A stretch of 64,000 nt of DNA from Roseobacter sp. (GCA_024636495.1 JAGXGZ010000071.1:23157-87156); one strand, 5' to 3'; positions 43,615 to 53,596 are shown, numbered from the stretch's first letter. Numbers and translations are program-made. Notes: generated from the letters alone by a model not told the origin.

Positions 43615-44210
43615 AGCCCTCGTCCTTTTTTTATTCCCCCGCAAAAGAAACCAGCGCTGCGCAGCGCAGCAAGATCCCTCGCAACATCCCTTAAGATTAG
43701 GTAATAAAATCCAACCTGTGAAGCGCCAATGCTTGGGTTTTGTGTTTTATTTCACGATACTTAGAACGGTTTTGTGGTCTGGTGGCACAAAATGGCGGCA
43801 AAACGCGGGCGTGCGACGCCATATATTGTAAAAGACGCAAACCCTACCTTTGGCTCCAAGACACCGGGACCGACTGATTCTCGACACGTGTGATTGCACA
43901 TGGCGTTTTACCCGGATCAGGTTCGGATTCGGGAGGTTTGGCGAAACAATGCGCATTTTTACGGCGGCATTATCGCTACTTAGCGTTGTATTACGAACCT
44001 CTGGGTAAACAATAGCAAGGTATCAGCCATGATTGGTTTGCCTCTATGGACAATGCACGTGCAAAGCCCTTGAAAAGCAAAGCGTACCCGTTAATCTGGT
44101 TTAATTCGGTCTGGGGGGACTGATTGCATACCCAAAATCGCTGCCTTGCTCAGCCCACCCGCGACAGATTTCTTGGCCGAGGGGTTCGGCTTTAAACTGG
44201 GGTGTGGGAC
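43615..44210. other. 596-bp divergent intergenic region
   Basis: No confident gene. It must hold divergent promoters for the OmpA-family gene and the small secreted-protein gene. A perfect palindrome GCGCTGCGCAGCGC lies at 43654-43667. A 19-codon open frame at 43949-44008 begins MRIFTAALSLLSVV behind GGGAGG (12 bp away) and looks like the start of a signal peptide that ends early, either a leader peptide or a remnant. Confidence 0.35.
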
Positions 44211-44552
44211 ATGATTAAAAAGTTATTATTAGCCGTTGCTATAGGCGTATTGGCGCTGCCTGCTTTGGCGGGCAATTCGCAATATGAATATCGCAACTAT
44301 GGCAGTTATGGCGGCGGCGGCGGCGTGATCGTTGTCAGCTGCTATCGCGGTCCGTGGAAAGAAGTGATCTGGGACCGGCCCAATGCTGTTTTCATCGATA
44401 GCCTTGTGGACGTCGGATATGACTACTCGACCGCCGCGGCCATCGGGGAACGTATCTGCCGGGATCAAAACCTTGTCGGCAATCCCGGCGCTTTGCGGGC
44501 CAGCATGCAAAATATCGTACGCGGGCAAGGATACAGCGCCTACAACTACTGA
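44211..44552 (+). CDS. Small secreted protein with glycine-rich start
   Basis: A 113-residue exported protein: the signal peptide ends near LPALAGN, followed by tyrosines and a run of five glycines, then VVSCYRGPWKEVIWDRPNAV and a helical C-terminus with two cysteines overall (in SCYRG and ICRDQ). The CYRGPWKEVIWDRPN block is familiar to me from other Rhodobacterales hypothetical proteins, but no function is known. ATG 44211 is preferred to the GTG three codons upstream. It is convergent with miaB. Confidence 0.75.
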   Translation: MIKKLLLAVAIGVLALPALAGNSQYEYRNYGSYGGGGGVIVVSCYRGPWKEVIWDRPNAVFIDSLVDVGYDYSTAAAIGERICRDQNLVGNPGALRASMQNIVRGQGYSAYNY

Positions 44553-44561
44553 CGTGGCCAA

Positions 44562-45881
44562 TCAGATGGGGCGGCCAGACAGCGAATTGGTCTTTGCCTC
44601 AATGATACGAACACGCTGGATGTCACCGACCTGAGCGGTGGCATCCTCGATATGGACCGAATGCAGATATTCCGATTTACCGACCATTTGCCCGGCCTCA
44701 CGGCCTGTTTTTTCGACCAAAACGGCAAGATCGCGCCCGACCATGCTGTTTTGAATGTCACGCTGGCGGCCTGTGATCAATGCCTGCAAACGCTGCAACC
44801 GTTCGTCGGCGACAGCTGCATCGAGCAACGCGCGCTCAGCAGCGGGTGTACCGGGCCTTGTCGAATATTTGAATGAATAGGCGTAGCCGTATTTGACCTC
44901 ACGTACCAAATCCATAGTCGCCTCGAAATCGGCATCTGTTTCCTCTGGAAAGCCAACGATGAAATCACCGGACATAATGATATCCGGGCGTGCGTCACGA
45001 ATGCGTTCAATCAGACGCAGATAGCTATCGGCAGTGTGGCTGCGGTTCATCCGCTTAAGGATCCGGTCAGAACCAGACTGCACCGGCAAGTGCAGATAGG
45101 GCATGAGTTTTTCGACCTCGCCATGGGCCGCGATCAGCGCGTCATCCATGTCGTTGGGGTGGCTGGTGGTATAACGTATGCGCTCTAGCCCGTCGATCTT
45201 GGCCAGCTCTCTGATCAGACGGGCGAGCGTATAATCCGCACCCTCTGGCCCGACCCCGTGATAGGCGTTGACGTTTTGGCCAAGCAAGGTGATCTCGCGC
45301 ACACCGCGCTCTACCAACTCGCGCGCCTCTTGCAGCACGCGGGTGGCAGGGCGCGAAACTTCGGCACCGCGCGTATAAGGCACCACGCAAAAAGCGCAAA
45401 ACTTGTCGCAACCTTCCTGAACCGTCAAAAACGCTGATGGTGCGCGGGCGGCTTTGCCGCGCCCTTCCATCTTCTCAAACTTGTCTTCTTCAGGGAAATC
45501 CGTGTCGAGCGCGGTTTTGCCGGTCCGTACACGTGCCTCCATCGCGGGCAGGCGGTGATAGGATTGCGGGCCAACAACCAGATCGACGGCGGGCTGACGG
45601 CGCATGATCTCGGCCCCTTCGGCCTGTGCCACACAACCTGCAACACCAATTTTCAGATTTGGGTTCAACGCCTTGAGCGGCTTGAGCCGGCCCAGTTCGG
45701 AATAGACCTTTTCCGCCGCCTTTTCGCGAATGTGGCAGGTGTTGAGCAGGATCAAATCGGCATCCGCCGCTGTCTTCGTCTCGACGTAACTATCGCCCAA
45801 GCTTTCCGCCATGCGTTCACTGTCGTAGACGTTCATCTGGCAACCATATGTCTTGATGAACAGCTTTTTTGGCGCGGTCAT
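44562..45881 (-). CDS. miaB: tRNA-2-methylthio-N6-dimethylallyladenosine synthase
   Basis: Radical-SAM methylthiotransferase that converts i6A37 to ms2i6A37 in tRNA, 439 residues. The N-terminal domain has three cluster cysteines ([23 protein letters not shown]). The radical-SAM motif is [17 protein letters not shown], and a C-terminal TRAM domain follows (about 375-437). The length is standard. Confidence 0.97.
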   Translation of the reverse strand: MTAPKKLFIKTYGCQMNVYDSERMAESLGDSYVETKTAADADLILLNTCHIREKAAEKVYSELGRLKPLKALNPNLKIGVAGCVAQAEGAEIMRRQPAVDLVVGPQSYHRLPAMEARVRTGKTALDTDFPEEDKFEKMEGRGKAARAPSAFLTVQEGCDKFCAFCVVPYTRGAEVSRPATRVLQEARELVERGVREITLLGQNVNAYHGVGPEGADYTLARLIRELAKIDGLERIRYTTSHPNDMDDALIAAHGEVEKLMPYLHLPVQSGSDRILKRMNRSHTADSYLRLIERIRDARPDIIMSGDFIVGFPEETDADFEATMDLVREVKYGYAYSFKYSTRPGTPAAERALLDAAVADERLQRLQALITGRQRDIQNSMVGRDLAVLVEKTGREAGQMVGKSEYLHSVHIEDATAQVGDIQRVRIIEAKTNSLSGRPI

Positions 45882-45995
45882 GGCGAAGTCCGTTGTTAGA
45901 ACATGAAGAAACGCGGTCTAGCAGCGCCAGCGTTCTCTTGCAATGCGTGCCAATTTGTCCGATTTAGATACCACAGTACAAACACATTGGGCATC

Positions 45996-46865
45996 ATGCA
46001 GTATCGCAGTCTTGATCACTTTATCGCAGATGGAAAACAGGCCTTGGCCAAAGGCCCTATCGCAATGGTGTTTGTCGAAGATGATGTGGAAATCGATACA
46101 ACCCTGCGCCACCATCAGCAGTTGGGCTTTGCCAAAGTTATCGCTTTTATGCCCGCCGAATTTGACCTGCCCCGCGATGTTCAGGAAATTGTTGAGCGCG
46201 TCGATTATAATATGGTTGAAGACGGCGCGATGGAAATCGCCGTCAACCGCGTCATCGAAGCCGCAACGGACCAGTGGTTATACATCTGCTACAATGCGGA
46301 ATATCTGTTCTACCCCTTCTGCGAGACCCGCAATATCGTTGAGGTGCTCGGCTTCCACACGGAAGAGCGACGCAGCGCAATGCTGTCCTATGTCGTTGAT
46401 TTATATGCAGATGACTTGTCCGTCACCCCCGATGCGGTGTCGTTGGATTATGCGCATATGGACCGGTCCGGCTATTACGCTCTTGCGCGCAAAGACGCAG
46501 AACCGCCGCACCACCCCAAAGAACGACAGCTCGATTTCTTTGGCGGATTACGCTGGCGTTTCGAAGAACATGTACCCGCCGCGCGTCGCAAGATTGACCG
46601 GATCTCGCTTTTTCGAGCCAAACCCGGCCTGCGCATCCGCGAGGATCACACCTTTAACGATGAGGAATACAACACCTATTCCTGCCCGTGGCATCACAAT
46701 ATCACAGCCGCAATCTGTTCTTTCCGCACGGCAAAAGCGCTCAAGAAGAACCCCGGCAGCAAGTTTGATATCCACACGTTCAAATGGCACAATTCTGCGC
46801 CGTTTGAATGGCATTCACGGCAGTTGCTGGATCTGGGACTGATCGAGCCGGGCCAGTGGTTTTAG
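45996..46865 (+). CDS. Glycosyltransferase family 2-like protein
   Basis: A 289-residue soluble protein conserved in Rhodobacterales and usually annotated as a family 2 glycosyltransferase. An acidic motif, VFVEDDVEID (about 20-29), could bind metal as a GT-A DxD equivalent, and the C-terminal half is rich in aromatic residues, with FNDEEYNTYSCPWHHN. Donor and acceptor are unknown, and the fold assignment is tentative. I start it at ATG 45996; the longer frame from 45903 overlaps the probable miaB promoter. Confidence 0.65.
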   Translation: MQYRSLDHFIADGKQALAKGPIAMVFVEDDVEIDTTLRHHQQLGFAKVIAFMPAEFDLPRDVQEIVERVDYNMVEDGAMEIAVNRVIEAATDQWLYICYNAEYLFYPFCETRNIVEVLGFHTEERRSAMLSYVVDLYADDLSVTPDAVSLDYAHMDRSGYYALARKDAEPPHHPKERQLDFFGGLRWRFEEHVPAARRKIDRISLFRAKPGLRIREDHTFNDEEYNTYSCPWHHNITAAICSFRTAKALKKNPGSKFDIHTFKWHNSAPFEWHSRQLLDLGLIEPGQWF

Positions 46866-46914
46866 GGCGCCTTGCGCATCGGGCTGCTGCAAGCGGCGGA
46901 ATGACACACGTACA

Positions 46915-47517
46915 ATGACGCAGCCAGCGCCGGAATTACGCGTCGATTTTGTCAGCGGTGCCGTGGGCCACAGGCTGCGCTTTGGCGGTGGCCGGGGCCA
47001 GGCACTGGCCAAGGCGATGGGTCTGCGTGCAGGCAAAACTCCAACAATCGTTGACGCAACCGCTGGCTTGGGCCGCGATGCATTCTTGTTGGCCTCGCTT
47101 GGGGCTCACGTCACGATGATCGAGCGGTCTGAAAAAATGCACGCTTTGCTGGTCGATGGGATGCAGCGCGCCGCCCAGGAAGGTGGCCCGTTCACACAGA
47201 TCATCGACCGCATGACCCTATTTCAGGGCGACGCCAAGGACATCCTGCCGCACGTGTCTTGCGAGGCGATCCTGATTGATCCGATGCACCCTCCGCGTAA
47301 AAACTCGGCACTGGTCAAGCTTGAACTACGACAGGTCCGCGATATCGTTGGAACAGATGAAGACGCCGCTGATTTGCTGCGGGTTGCACTTAAGGTGGCG
47401 CGCAACAGGGTTGTGTTGAAATGGCCCGCAAAGGCTGACCCAATTGCAGGGGTGAAGCCGTGCTCCCATCAGATATTGGGAAAATCAACACGCTATGACG
47501 TATTCATGGTGGGCTGA
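46915..47517 (+). CDS. rsmJ: 16S rRNA (guanine1516-N2)-methyltransferase
   Basis: SAM-dependent methyltransferase of the RsmJ (YhiQ) family, 200 residues. The SAM loop is IVDATAGLGRDAFLLASLGA and the catalytic-type motif is LIDPMHPPRKNSALVK, both RsmJ-specific. VDFVSGAVGHRLRFGGGRGQ at the start is also typical, with the usual N-terminal extension absent. It modifies G1516 of 16S rRNA. Confidence 0.92.
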   Translation: MTQPAPELRVDFVSGAVGHRLRFGGGRGQALAKAMGLRAGKTPTIVDATAGLGRDAFLLASLGAHVTMIERSEKMHALLVDGMQRAAQEGGPFTQIIDRMTLFQGDAKDILPHVSCEAILIDPMHPPRKNSALVKLELRQVRDIVGTDEDAADLLRVALKVARNRVVLKWPAKADPIAGVKPCSHQILGKSTRYDVFMVG

Positions 47518-47546
47518 CCCCACTTACTCTGCGAAAAGACCTGTGT

Positions 47547-48338
47547 TCACCCGATCAAGACCGGAAACCAGTCTTCGCGCAAGCGCTGTCCCTGCACCAT
47601 GTCATGGCCCGGAAAAGGCGGCGACGTAGGGCCGGGACGTTGGGTATAGGTCGCGTCATCGCCAAGCAGACGCAGCGAAAATGCCCGCCGCCGTGCCGCG
47701 CTGGTGTTGCCCCTTGCGCCGTGCAGGATGCCGTAGTTGAACGCGACCGCGTCCCCCGGTGCCATGTGCCATTCGCGCACCGGCAATCCGGCCGCGTCGG
47801 GATCAGGCACGGCCATATAAGGTGCCGGATCAAAGAACGCGTCGCCCTTGGCCCAGCGGGTTGGCAAAACCGGTTTGTCCCATAGATGCGATCCCGCAAC
47901 ACAGCGCAACGTGGCGTCGGTGACGGCATCCAGCGGTGACCAAAAGCTGACGTTCTGCCGCCCCTCGACAAAGTAGTAGGGTCCGTCCTGATGCCAAGGC
48001 GTCGCCATAGAAGTGCCCGGTTCTTTGACCAGCACATGATCGTGAAAAAGCTGTACCGTCTTGCTTTGCATCAAATCAGCCGCGACCTGCGCGGCGGGCG
48101 AGCTGTGGATGACTTCCGCAAATTCGGGGATCCGCTGCCAATTGCAGTAGTCATCGAAAAAGCGCCCTGTCTCGCCCGGCTTGTCGTTGTTCGAGGCGTA
48201 AGGCCCCGGTTCTTCGATGTTGCGGGCAATTCCGGCGCGCAAAGCATCAACATGATCTGCGAACAGACCTTTGATCAGCACCACACCGTCACGCTGGTAG
48301 CTGTCGATGTGATCTTGGGTAATCAGGGGGTGTGGCAT
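47547..48338 (-). CDS. Phytanoyl-CoA dioxygenase (PhyH) family protein
   Basis: Fe(II)/2-oxoglutarate-dependent oxygenase of 263 residues. The iron site is readable: WHQDGPYYFVEG (His-x-Asp) and the distal His in NYGILHGARGNTS, with Arg for 2-oxoglutarate further on. Family members hydroxylate small molecules such as ectoine or phytanoyl-CoA; this one is not clearly ectoine hydroxylase, and no ectoine genes are nearby. Substrate unknown. Confidence 0.87.
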   Translation of the reverse strand: MPHPLITQDHIDSYQRDGVVLIKGLFADHVDALRAGIARNIEEPGPYASNNDKPGETGRFFDDYCNWQRIPEFAEVIHSSPAAQVAADLMQSKTVQLFHDHVLVKEPGTSMATPWHQDGPYYFVEGRQNVSFWSPLDAVTDATLRCVAGSHLWDKPVLPTRWAKGDAFFDPAPYMAVPDPDAAGLPVREWHMAPGDAVAFNYGILHGARGNTSAARRRAFSLRLLGDDATYTQRPGPTSPPFPGHDMVQGQRLREDWFPVLIG

Positions 48339-48401
48339 CTGCGCGCTCGCTGTTGGTTGCGCGTCAAACCTAGTCCAGCGCAGGCGCTGTGGTCCAGCGC
48401 T

Positions 48402-48821
48402 TTAGCTTTTGCGGCGCAGACGGATGACCACGTCAACCGAAGCAATTTCCGCCCCTTCGGGCGCATCAGGCAATCGCGCAATCACCAACTGGTCAGACGG
48501 CGCATCTGTCAGGCGTGCTTCGTCTTCCCAAAAGAAATGCGGGTGGTCATGCGTGTTGGTGTCGAAATAGCTTTTCGATCCGTCAACGGTGACTTCCTGC
48601 ATCAGGCCAGCATCACAAAAGGCGCGCAACGTGTTGTAAACTGTCGCCAAAGACACAGCCTCGCCCTGCCCTTTTGCCGCGTCAAACAAGCTTTCTGCTG
48701 TGACATGACGGTGCTGCCCATCACCCACCAACAGCTGCGCCAGCGTCATGCGTTGACGCGTCGGGCGCAATCCTGCCTTGGATAGCCACTTGGAACTGAT
48801 CTGTTGCATTGTTTGGGTCAT
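48402..48821 (-). CDS. irr: Iron response regulator Irr (Fur family)
   Basis: Heme-sensing transcription factor of alphaproteobacteria, 139 residues. RPTRQRMTLAQLLVG and HVTAESLFDAAKG are the Fur-type DNA-binding part, SLATVYNTLRAFCDAGLM the recognition helix, and THDHPHFFWEDEARLTDAP the Irr-specific heme/metal region. The N-terminal heme-regulatory cysteine of Bradyrhizobium Irr is absent, as in other Rhodobacterales members. It is divergent from fabA with 160 bp between them. Confidence 0.93.
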   Translation of the reverse strand: MTQTMQQISSKWLSKAGLRPTRQRMTLAQLLVGDGQHRHVTAESLFDAAKGQGEAVSLATVYNTLRAFCDAGLMQEVTVDGSKSYFDTNTHDHPHFFWEDEARLTDAPSDQLVIARLPDAPEGAEIASVDVVIRLRRKS

Positions 48822-48981
48822 TGCACACTCTTTGCCTTATTCAAGTGTATATAAAGCGCAAACCGGCTGGTTTTCAATTAGAAACCCGAAATAGCGTGCA
48901 CGCCAGCACCCTTGCAGGAATGGGTGGCGCAATGTTAGACCGATCCCGACTTTGACTTTAGCGAGCAGGAGCCGCATCAAT

Positions 48982-49491
48982 ATGGCCGATTTTCCCACCA
49001 GCTTTGACAAGGAAGCCCTGCTGAAATGCGCAGCAGGCGAGCTTTTTGGCCCCGGTAACGCGCAACTGCCTGCCCCGCCGATGCTGATGATGGACCGGAT
49101 TACGGATGTGTCCGGCGATGGCGGTGCCCATGGCAAGGGTCATATCGTGGCCGAATTCGACATCACGCCAGACCTGTGGTTTTTCGATTGCCATTTTCCC
49201 GGCAATCCGATCATGCCCGGTTGTCTGGGCCTTGACGGCTTGTGGCAGCTGACCGGATTTAATCTGGGCTGGCGTGGCTGGCAGGGGCGCGGCTATGCGC
49301 TTGGCGTGGGCGAGGTCAAATTGACCGGCATGGTGCGACCGGATCGCAAAATGCTGACCTACAAGATTGATTTCACCAAAGCGATCCAGACCCGTCGCCT
49401 GACCATGGGTGTCGCGGACGGCATCGTCGAAGCTGACGGCGAAGTGATCTACATGGTCAAAGACATGAAGGTCGCACTGTCAGAAAGCTAA
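48982..49491 (+). CDS. fabA: 3-hydroxydecanoyl-ACP dehydratase/isomerase
   Basis: Forms trans-2 and isomerises it to cis-3-decenoyl-ACP, the branch point for unsaturated fatty acids. 169 residues from ATG 48982 (AGGAG 10 bp upstream). The catalytic pair is His71 in [16 protein letters not shown] and Asp85 in LGLDGLWQL. It is the first gene of fabA-fabB-fabI, so the unsaturated-fatty-acid route is anaerobic-type. Confidence 0.97.
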   Translation: MADFPTSFDKEALLKCAAGELFGPGNAQLPAPPMLMMDRITDVSGDGGAHGKGHIVAEFDITPDLWFFDCHFPGNPIMPGCLGLDGLWQLTGFNLGWRGWQGRGYALGVGEVKLTGMVRPDRKMLTYKIDFTKAIQTRRLTMGVADGIVEADGEVIYMVKDMKVALSES

Positions 49492-49619
49492 GCCGACAGA
49501 TAGCTTGATTTGTCGCCCCTTTGGCGGCAAAGGAGGAAAGCAGCATTCTTTTCCGTCCAACGGTAAAGAATGAAGCTGAAACAGGGCAGAAGCCCCGAAG
49601 AAGATCAAGGGAGTGCGCC

Positions 49620-50849
49620 ATGCGCCGCGTCGTCGTCACAGGGTTGGGGATCGTCTCATCCATCGGAAACAACGCTGAGGAAGTGCTTGCATCGCTCAAG
49701 GCCGGGACCAGCGGCATCGTCGCAAGTCCAGAAATGACCGAGCATGGCTTTCGCAGCCGCGTCGCTGGCACGCTCAAGATCAATGTCGCAGACCACATCG
49801 ACAAACGCGCGCTGCGCTTCATGGGCGGCGGTGCGGCCTATGCGTATATCGCGATGGCACAGGCGATTGCAGATGCCGGTCTGACCGAAGACCAGATCAG
49901 CAACCCGCGTACCGGCCTTGTGGCAGGTTCAGGCGGGCCGTCAACATCGGCCCTGTTCACCGCGCATAACGTGGTGCGCGACACCGGGGCGACCAAGCGG
50001 ATCGGGCCGTTTGCGGTCCCCAAATGCATGTCCTCGACGGTCAGTGCCAACCTAAGCACGGCGTTCAAGATCAAGGGCATCAACTATTCGATTACCAGCG
50101 CCTGTTCGACGTCGCTGCATTGCATCGGCAACGCGGCTGAACAGATCATGATGGGCAAGCAGGACATCATGTTTGCGGGAGGCGGCGAGGAGCTAGATTG
50201 GACGCTGTCTTGCCTCTTTGACGCCATGGGCGCGATGAGCAGCAAATATAACGACGCGCCAGAATCGGCGAGCCGCGCCTTTGACGCCAACCGGGACGGC
50301 TTTGTGATTTCGGGCGGCGGCGGCATGCTGGTGCTTGAGGATCTTGAGCACGCTCAAGCCCGCGGTGCCACGATCTATGCCGAAGTCACCGGATACGCTG
50401 CCACATCGGACGGCCACGACATGGTCGCGCCGTCTGGCGAAGGCGGCGAACGCGCCATGCGTCTTGCGCTGCAATCGCTACCCGAAGGCCGCAAGGTCGA
50501 TTACATCAACGCGCACGGCACATCGACGCCGGTGGGCGATGTAGGCGAGATCGAGGCGGTCCGCCGCGTCTTTGGCCAGGGCAGCACCCCGCCCGTCAGT
50601 TCGACCAAATCCATGACCGGCCATGCCCAAGGGGCCGCGGGTGCCCTCGAAGCGATCTTCTGCCTGCTGATGCTCAAACATGACTTTATCGCTAAATCCA
50701 TCAATGTGGTCGATCTGGACCCCAAGCTGGACGCATCCGAGATCGCACTTGAGCGGGTCGACAATGCAGGTCTTGATTCAGTGATGACAAATTCCTTTGG
50801 GTTCGGCGGCACAAACGGGTCGATGATCCTGTCCAATTTTAAAGAGTAA
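49620..50849 (+). CDS. fabB: 3-oxoacyl-ACP synthase I
   Basis: Elongating ketosynthase that extends the cis-3-decenoyl product of FabA, 409 residues. The nucleophile is Cys162 in [14 protein letters not shown]. The His residues lie in [11 protein letters not shown] and [11 protein letters not shown]. The start at ATG 49620 has AAGGGAG at good distance; the upstream extension of the frame is not coding. Confidence 0.97.
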   Translation: MRRVVVTGLGIVSSIGNNAEEVLASLKAGTSGIVASPEMTEHGFRSRVAGTLKINVADHIDKRALRFMGGGAAYAYIAMAQAIADAGLTEDQISNPRTGLVAGSGGPSTSALFTAHNVVRDTGATKRIGPFAVPKCMSSTVSANLSTAFKIKGINYSITSACSTSLHCIGNAAEQIMMGKQDIMFAGGGEELDWTLSCLFDAMGAMSSKYNDAPESASRAFDANRDGFVISGGGGMLVLEDLEHAQARGATIYAEVTGYAATSDGHDMVAPSGEGGERAMRLALQSLPEGRKVDYINAHGTSTPVGDVGEIEAVRRVFGQGSTPPVSSTKSMTGHAQGAAGALEAIFCLLMLKHDFIAKSINVVDLDPKLDASEIALERVDNAGLDSVMTNSFGFGGTNGSMILSNFKE

Positions 50850-50858
50850 GGGCAGCAC

Positions 50859-51650
50859 ATGTCAGATATGCTTAAGGGGAAACGCGGCCTCATCATGGGC
50901 GTCGCGAACGAACGCTCCATCGCGTGGGGCATCGCAAAAGCAATGGCCGAAGCCGGGGCGGAATTGGCATTCACCTATCAAGGCGACGCCTTTGGTACGC
51001 GCCTGAAACCGTTGGCCGAAAGTGTCGGGTCGGATTTTATGGTCGACGTAGATGTGACCGATGATGCATCTTTGGATGCGGCGTTTGACCAATTGGCTGA
51101 ACGGTGGCCGACCATTGATTTTGTTGTCCACGCGATTGCGTTCTCGGACAAGTCCGAACTGACGGGCCGTTTTTTGCACACAAGCCGCGCGAATTTTAAA
51201 CACTCCCTCGATATTTCGGCCTATTCCTTCATCGAGATCGCGCGCCGCGCGCATCCCTTGATGAAAGACAATGGCGGCACGCTGCTGACGCTGACCTATC
51301 AAGGCTCAAACCGTGTTGTCCCCAATTACAACGTGATGGGCTTGGCCAAGGCGGCTCTGGAATCAGCGACGCGCTATTTGGCGAATGATCTGGGGCCTGA
51401 AGGCATTCGTGTGAACGCGATCAGCCCTGGCCCGATGAAAACGCTTGCCGGGGCGGCGATTGGCGGGGCGCGCAAGACGTACAAGCACACTGACCTGAAC
51501 GCACCCTTGCGGGCAAATGCAACGTTAGAAGCCGTAGGCGGCACGGCGGTATATCTGGCTTCCGATGCGGGGGCGTGTACCACGGGCGAGATTATCCGCG
51601 TCGATGGCGGGTTTCATGTGCTGGGGATGCCACAGGCGGAACATCTTTGA
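50859..51650 (+). CDS. fabI: Enoyl-ACP reductase (NADH)
   Basis: Final reduction of each fatty-acid cycle and the target of triclosan. 263 residues with the FabI pattern: GVANERSIAWGIAKAMAEAG (nucleotide loop) and catalytic Tyr-x6-Lys within NYNVMGLAKAALE, then NAISPGPMKTLAGAAIGG. It follows fabB by 9 bp in the operon and is closed by dispersed-repeat copy D. Confidence 0.97.
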   Translation: MSDMLKGKRGLIMGVANERSIAWGIAKAMAEAGAELAFTYQGDAFGTRLKPLAESVGSDFMVDVDVTDDASLDAAFDQLAERWPTIDFVVHAIAFSDKSELTGRFLHTSRANFKHSLDISAYSFIEIARRAHPLMKDNGGTLLTLTYQGSNRVVPNYNVMGLAKAALESATRYLANDLGPEGIRVNAISPGPMKTLAGAAIGGARKTYKHTDLNAPLRANATLEAVGGTAVYLASDAGACTTGEIIRVDGGFHVLGMPQAEHL

Positions 51651-51665
51651 CTTAAGGCATAAGAA

Positions 51666-51723
51666 GGGGGCCAGCCCCCAACGCTGCCGCGTTTCCCCCG
51701 GGATATTTACAAGCCAGAGAAGA
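51666..51723 (+). repeat. Dispersed intergenic repeat, copy D
   Basis: GGGGGCCAGCCCCC hairpin, GC spacer, then CCCCCGGGATATTTACAAGC and CAGAGAAG. It lies between the convergent fabI and the rRNA methyltransferase gene, where it can end both transcripts. Confidence 0.8.
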
Positions 51724-51731
51724 TTGGTTTT

Positions 51732-52844
51732 TTAGCGCAGAGGCGGAGTCTGGTAGAACCAGACTTTCATGCCACCATGCGCAATTGCCGGGCCTTGGGG
51801 TTTCCAAGGCAAGCCTGTTGCTTTGGCCAAAGGTGGCTCTGACGTGACAAGGCCCACGCGCCAGCCCTTGAAACGGGTCAGCAAAGTTTGGCCTAGGGTT
51901 CCATAAAGCGGGTAAAGCAATTTTTTGTTGCCGATGCGCCCGCCATAGGGCGGGTTCACGATGACCAGACCAGGTGGCCCCTCGGGCGGCGTCAGTTCAC
52001 CGGCGGCGTGATTTTCAAAATGGACGACCTCGGTAACGCCTGCCCGTTGCGCGTTTGCAATGCTCATCCGAACAACGCCCGCGTCGCGGTCCGACCCGTA
52101 AAAACGCAGATCCGAGGAGCGCGGTGGCGCTGTACGCATCGTCTCCCAGATCGTGGCATCGAAACTTGCCAGGTTTTCAAAAGTAAAACTGCGACTGCGT
52201 CCGGGGTTAAGCCCCATGGCGATTTCGGCCGCCTCGATCACAAACGTGCCGGAACCGCACATCGGGTCCACAACGGTTTCAGTCCCGACATACCCTGCTT
52301 GGCGCAGCAACAACGATGCGAGCGTTTCGCGCATCGGCGCTTTGCCCACTGCTTCCTTGTGGCCGCGTTTGTGAAGCGACTCGCCGGAGGTATCTATGCT
52401 TAAGGTGACGACGTTATCATCGATGCGCACTTTTAAGATCAAAGCCGCATCCGCCGAGATCGTTGCCCCAAGGCTTTCACGCAAGGCGGTTTCAATCCGC
52501 TGTGTTGCGGCACCGGCATGGTAAATCTTGGATGCTTTTGTCGTCACCTGAACACGCAGTGGGACATCCGCCCGCAAGACATCTGCCCAAGGGAATTTAC
52601 GCGCCCGTTTATCAAGCTGCGCCAGATGGAATGCCATGAATGACCCGATCCGCGCGAGCACCCGCGAGGCACCGCGCAGTTCCAGATTGGCGCGCCAAAC
52701 CTCGGGCCAGCCGCCTTGGATCGTGACACCTCCGGGTGACAGCACAGCCCCGGCGAACCCTTTTTCCAAGGCTTCGGCCAACAGCATGTCTTCAAGACCC
52801 GGCATCGCCACAAGAAAAATGTCAAAGGTGTTTTGAGTGTCCAT
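51732..52844 (-). CDS. Class I SAM-dependent RNA methyltransferase (RlmL/YpsC-like, THUMP domain)
   Basis: A 370-residue RNA methyltransferase. An N-terminal ferredoxin-like plus THUMP region (about 1-165) is followed by a UPF0020 methyltransferase domain with VDPMCGSGTFVIEAAEIA (SAM site) and the catalytic IVNPPYGGRIGNK. The best match is the family containing the N-terminal half of RlmL, which makes m2G2445 in 23S rRNA; the second domain of E. coli RlmL is absent. The exact rRNA position is not determined. Confidence 0.9.
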   Translation of the reverse strand: MDTQNTFDIFLVAMPGLEDMLLAEALEKGFAGAVLSPGGVTIQGGWPEVWRANLELRGASRVLARIGSFMAFHLAQLDKRARKFPWADVLRADVPLRVQVTTKASKIYHAGAATQRIETALRESLGATISADAALILKVRIDDNVVTLSIDTSGESLHKRGHKEAVGKAPMRETLASLLLRQAGYVGTETVVDPMCGSGTFVIEAAEIAMGLNPGRSRSFTFENLASFDATIWETMRTAPPRSSDLRFYGSDRDAGVVRMSIANAQRAGVTEVVHFENHAAGELTPPEGPPGLVIVNPPYGGRIGNKKLLYPLYGTLGQTLLTRFKGWRVGLVTSEPPLAKATGLPWKPQGPAIAHGGMKVWFYQTPPLR

Positions 52845-52913
52845 GGCGCTGCTTACTGTGCAAGGTGCAAGTATTCGAGCGCTTTCTTTTCAGACGCTGA
52901 CGGAGTTTTAAAA

Positions 52914-52971
52914 AACCCGCGGCGGAAAATCCGGACTTTTTTGGTCCGAGGGCGAGGAATATCCCCCGCCC
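52914..52971 (-). terminator. Compound terminator region after the FKBP isomerase gene
   Basis: Two short hairpins on the minus strand: GGGCG...CGCCC (52950-52971) and CGGAC...GTCCG (52932-52948), each near T-rich stretches, then CCGCGGGTTTTTT. They begin 11 bp past the FKBP stop. Confidence 0.6.
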
Positions 52972-52981
52972 TTGGAAAAAA

Positions 52982-53410
52982 TTAAGCGATTTTGACCAAT
53001 TCGATGTCAAATTGCAGGTCTTTGCCCGCCAATGGGTGATTCGCATCCAGCGTAACGGTTGCCTCGTCCACTTCGACAACCATCACTGGCATGGCCTGAC
53101 CGTCAGGCGTTTGCATCTGCAACTGAACACCGACCTCAAGGGGGATGTCTGCGGGGATGCCTTCGCGCGGTACCGCTTGGCGCATTTCAGGGTTGATCGG
53201 GCCATAGGCGTCTTCGCTGCCGATCTTGACGACCTTCTTGTCGCCAACGGCCATACCGGGCAAAGCGCCATCCAGTCCGGGGATGATCTGGCCCGACCCG
53301 ACTTCGAATTCCAACGGTTCACGACCGTCGGAACTGTCAAAAGTGCTGCCGTCCAGCAGCGTGCCTGTGTAATGAATAGCTACGGTATCGCCGGATTTAA
53401 CCTGCGTCAT
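52982..53410 (-). CDS. FKBP-type peptidyl-prolyl isomerase (SlyD-like)
   Basis: Prolyl isomerase/chaperone of 142 residues. FKBP core VAIHYTGTLLDGSTFDSS (about 12-29) and VGSGQIIPGLDGALPGMAVG, then an insert-in-flap domain (EDAYGPINPEMRQAVPREGI) as in SlyD. The His/Cys-rich metal-binding tail of E. coli SlyD is absent. Start at ATG 53410 with GGAG 7 bp upstream. No signal peptide, so it is cytoplasmic. Confidence 0.92.
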   Translation of the reverse strand: MTQVKSGDTVAIHYTGTLLDGSTFDSSDGREPLEFEVGSGQIIPGLDGALPGMAVGDKKVVKIGSEDAYGPINPEMRQAVPREGIPADIPLEVGVQLQMQTPDGQAMPVMVVEVDEATVTLDANHPLAGKDLQFDIELVKIA

Positions 53411-53596
53411 AAAGTGCTCCAATCTGGAAAGGGGATAAATACAAGAGGCCGCGTATCTGCGCAGGTGCTCCAAGGTTCATAACCTAGTGTTTCAAGCCTG
53501 CGGACTGTCGTAAACCCCCAGCGGATCAGTTTTTCGGTCTTTTCTGTTGCTGCACCCCGTGACACTCTGCCCCACAAGCATTGATGGGAGATCAGA

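Noticed and set aside
43747..43956. Minus-strand 69-codon frame upstream of the OmpA-family gene
   Set aside because: No ribosome site, no similarity, lies in the probable promoter region.
48860..48900. Iron control element between irr and fabA
   Set aside because: Only one half site (ATTAGAA) fits; the second half does not match, so it is not listed as a feature.
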